5,768 nt of DNA, from positions 1 to 5,768 of the forward strand of contig JAGHVP010000190.1 in the NCBI GenBank assembly GCA_018064305.1, read 5' to 3'. The notes below the pieces were generated by a model. That model was not told the origin of the DNA and did not search any database. It saw nothing but the letters and a program-made list of their open reading frames with translations. Positions 5,709 to 5,768 of the stretch are shown here, piece by piece. Each line of letters opens with the position of its first letter. Within the stretch, counting starts at the first letter, position 1. Position numbers and translations under genes: made by a program. Origin of the DNA: Candidatus Equibacterium intestinale (GTDB lineage Bacteria; Bacteroidota; Bacteroidia; Bacteroidales; UBA932).

Positions 5709-5768
5709 GGTTTTGAAATTTTTGAGTTTTATTTGTTGATATTATAGTATTCCTTTCCTGAAATCCAG
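5709..5768 (-). other. AT-rich leader of the first visible gene, possibly with the tail of an upstream gene
   Basis: Sixty bases precede the NagB-like ATG. The stretch next to the start (minus strand AACTCAAAAATTTCAAAACC) is A-rich with no Shine-Dalgarno sequence. A TATAAT string occurs further up, but no matching Bacteroidota-type TAnnTTTG/TTTG pair could be found, so no promoter is called. One minus-strand frame reads WISGKEYYNINK and stops at 5731-5729, 20 nt before the ATG. This would fit the C-terminus of another operon gene cut by the window edge, but 12 residues are too few to decide. Confidence 0.3.

Noticed and set aside
5172..5747. 191-residue open frame on the plus strand opposite the NagB-like gene
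   Set aside because: It is antisense to a gene with clear family motifs, its translation is low-complexity in V/I/H/L with no recognisable motif, and it spans past that gene's start. It is a shadow of codon bias.
5735..5750. TATAAT-like string as a promoter for the operon
   Set aside because: No matching upstream element at suitable spacing and no TAnnTTTG motif typical of Bacteroidota; the region is simply AT-rich.

Overview
The window is one strand-uniform gene block. Six complete genes lie on the minus strand, so transcription runs from high to low coordinates, and together they fill almost everything from 5708 down to 157. In transcription order they are: a divergent NagB/glucosamine-6-phosphate-deaminase-like protein, a neutral/alkaline-ceramidase-fold zinc hydrolase with no export signal, an FGGY carbohydrate kinase, a KdsD/KpsF-like SIS isomerase without CBS domains, an archaeal-type triose-phosphate-isomerase paralogue, and a YjbQ/UPF0047 protein. 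The gaps are 3 nt, a 1-nt overlap, 6 nt, 6 nt and 42 nt. A strong rho-independent terminator (98-129) follows 28 nt after the last stop codon. This is the end of a polycistronic operon. Its beginning is probably outside the window.

Organism: moderate GC, AT-rich leaders before the start codons and a near absence of Shine-Dalgarno sequences (one exception, before the ceramidase-like gene) suggest the Bacteroidota, probably Bacteroidales. This is an inference from style, not from a marker gene; some Firmicutes carry related isomerases.

How the genes may work together: amide hydrolase, aldose/ketose isomerase or deaminase, sugar kinase, sugar-phosphate isomerase and triose/tetrose-phosphate isomerase form a plausible cytosolic route for an N-acylated or otherwise unusual sugar, polyol or cyclitol. 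The order of steps and the substrate cannot be read from the sequence. Several enzymes keep their family fold motifs but have changed catalytic or phosphate-binding residues: Asp to Thr in the NagB-like protein, Lys and Glu lost in the SIS protein, Asn to Gly in the TIM-like protein. This argues for a substrate different from the textbook one. No aldolase, transporter or regulator is present; they should be sought upstream.

Non-coding content: 1-80 holds two degenerate copies of a unit of about 40 bp. 98-129 is the terminator, and 139-153 a small hairpin between the last stop and it. 5709-5768 is AT-rich and may hold the tail of a further upstream gene. An unusually good 13-bp stem-loop (4522-4553) lies inside the ceramidase-like gene.
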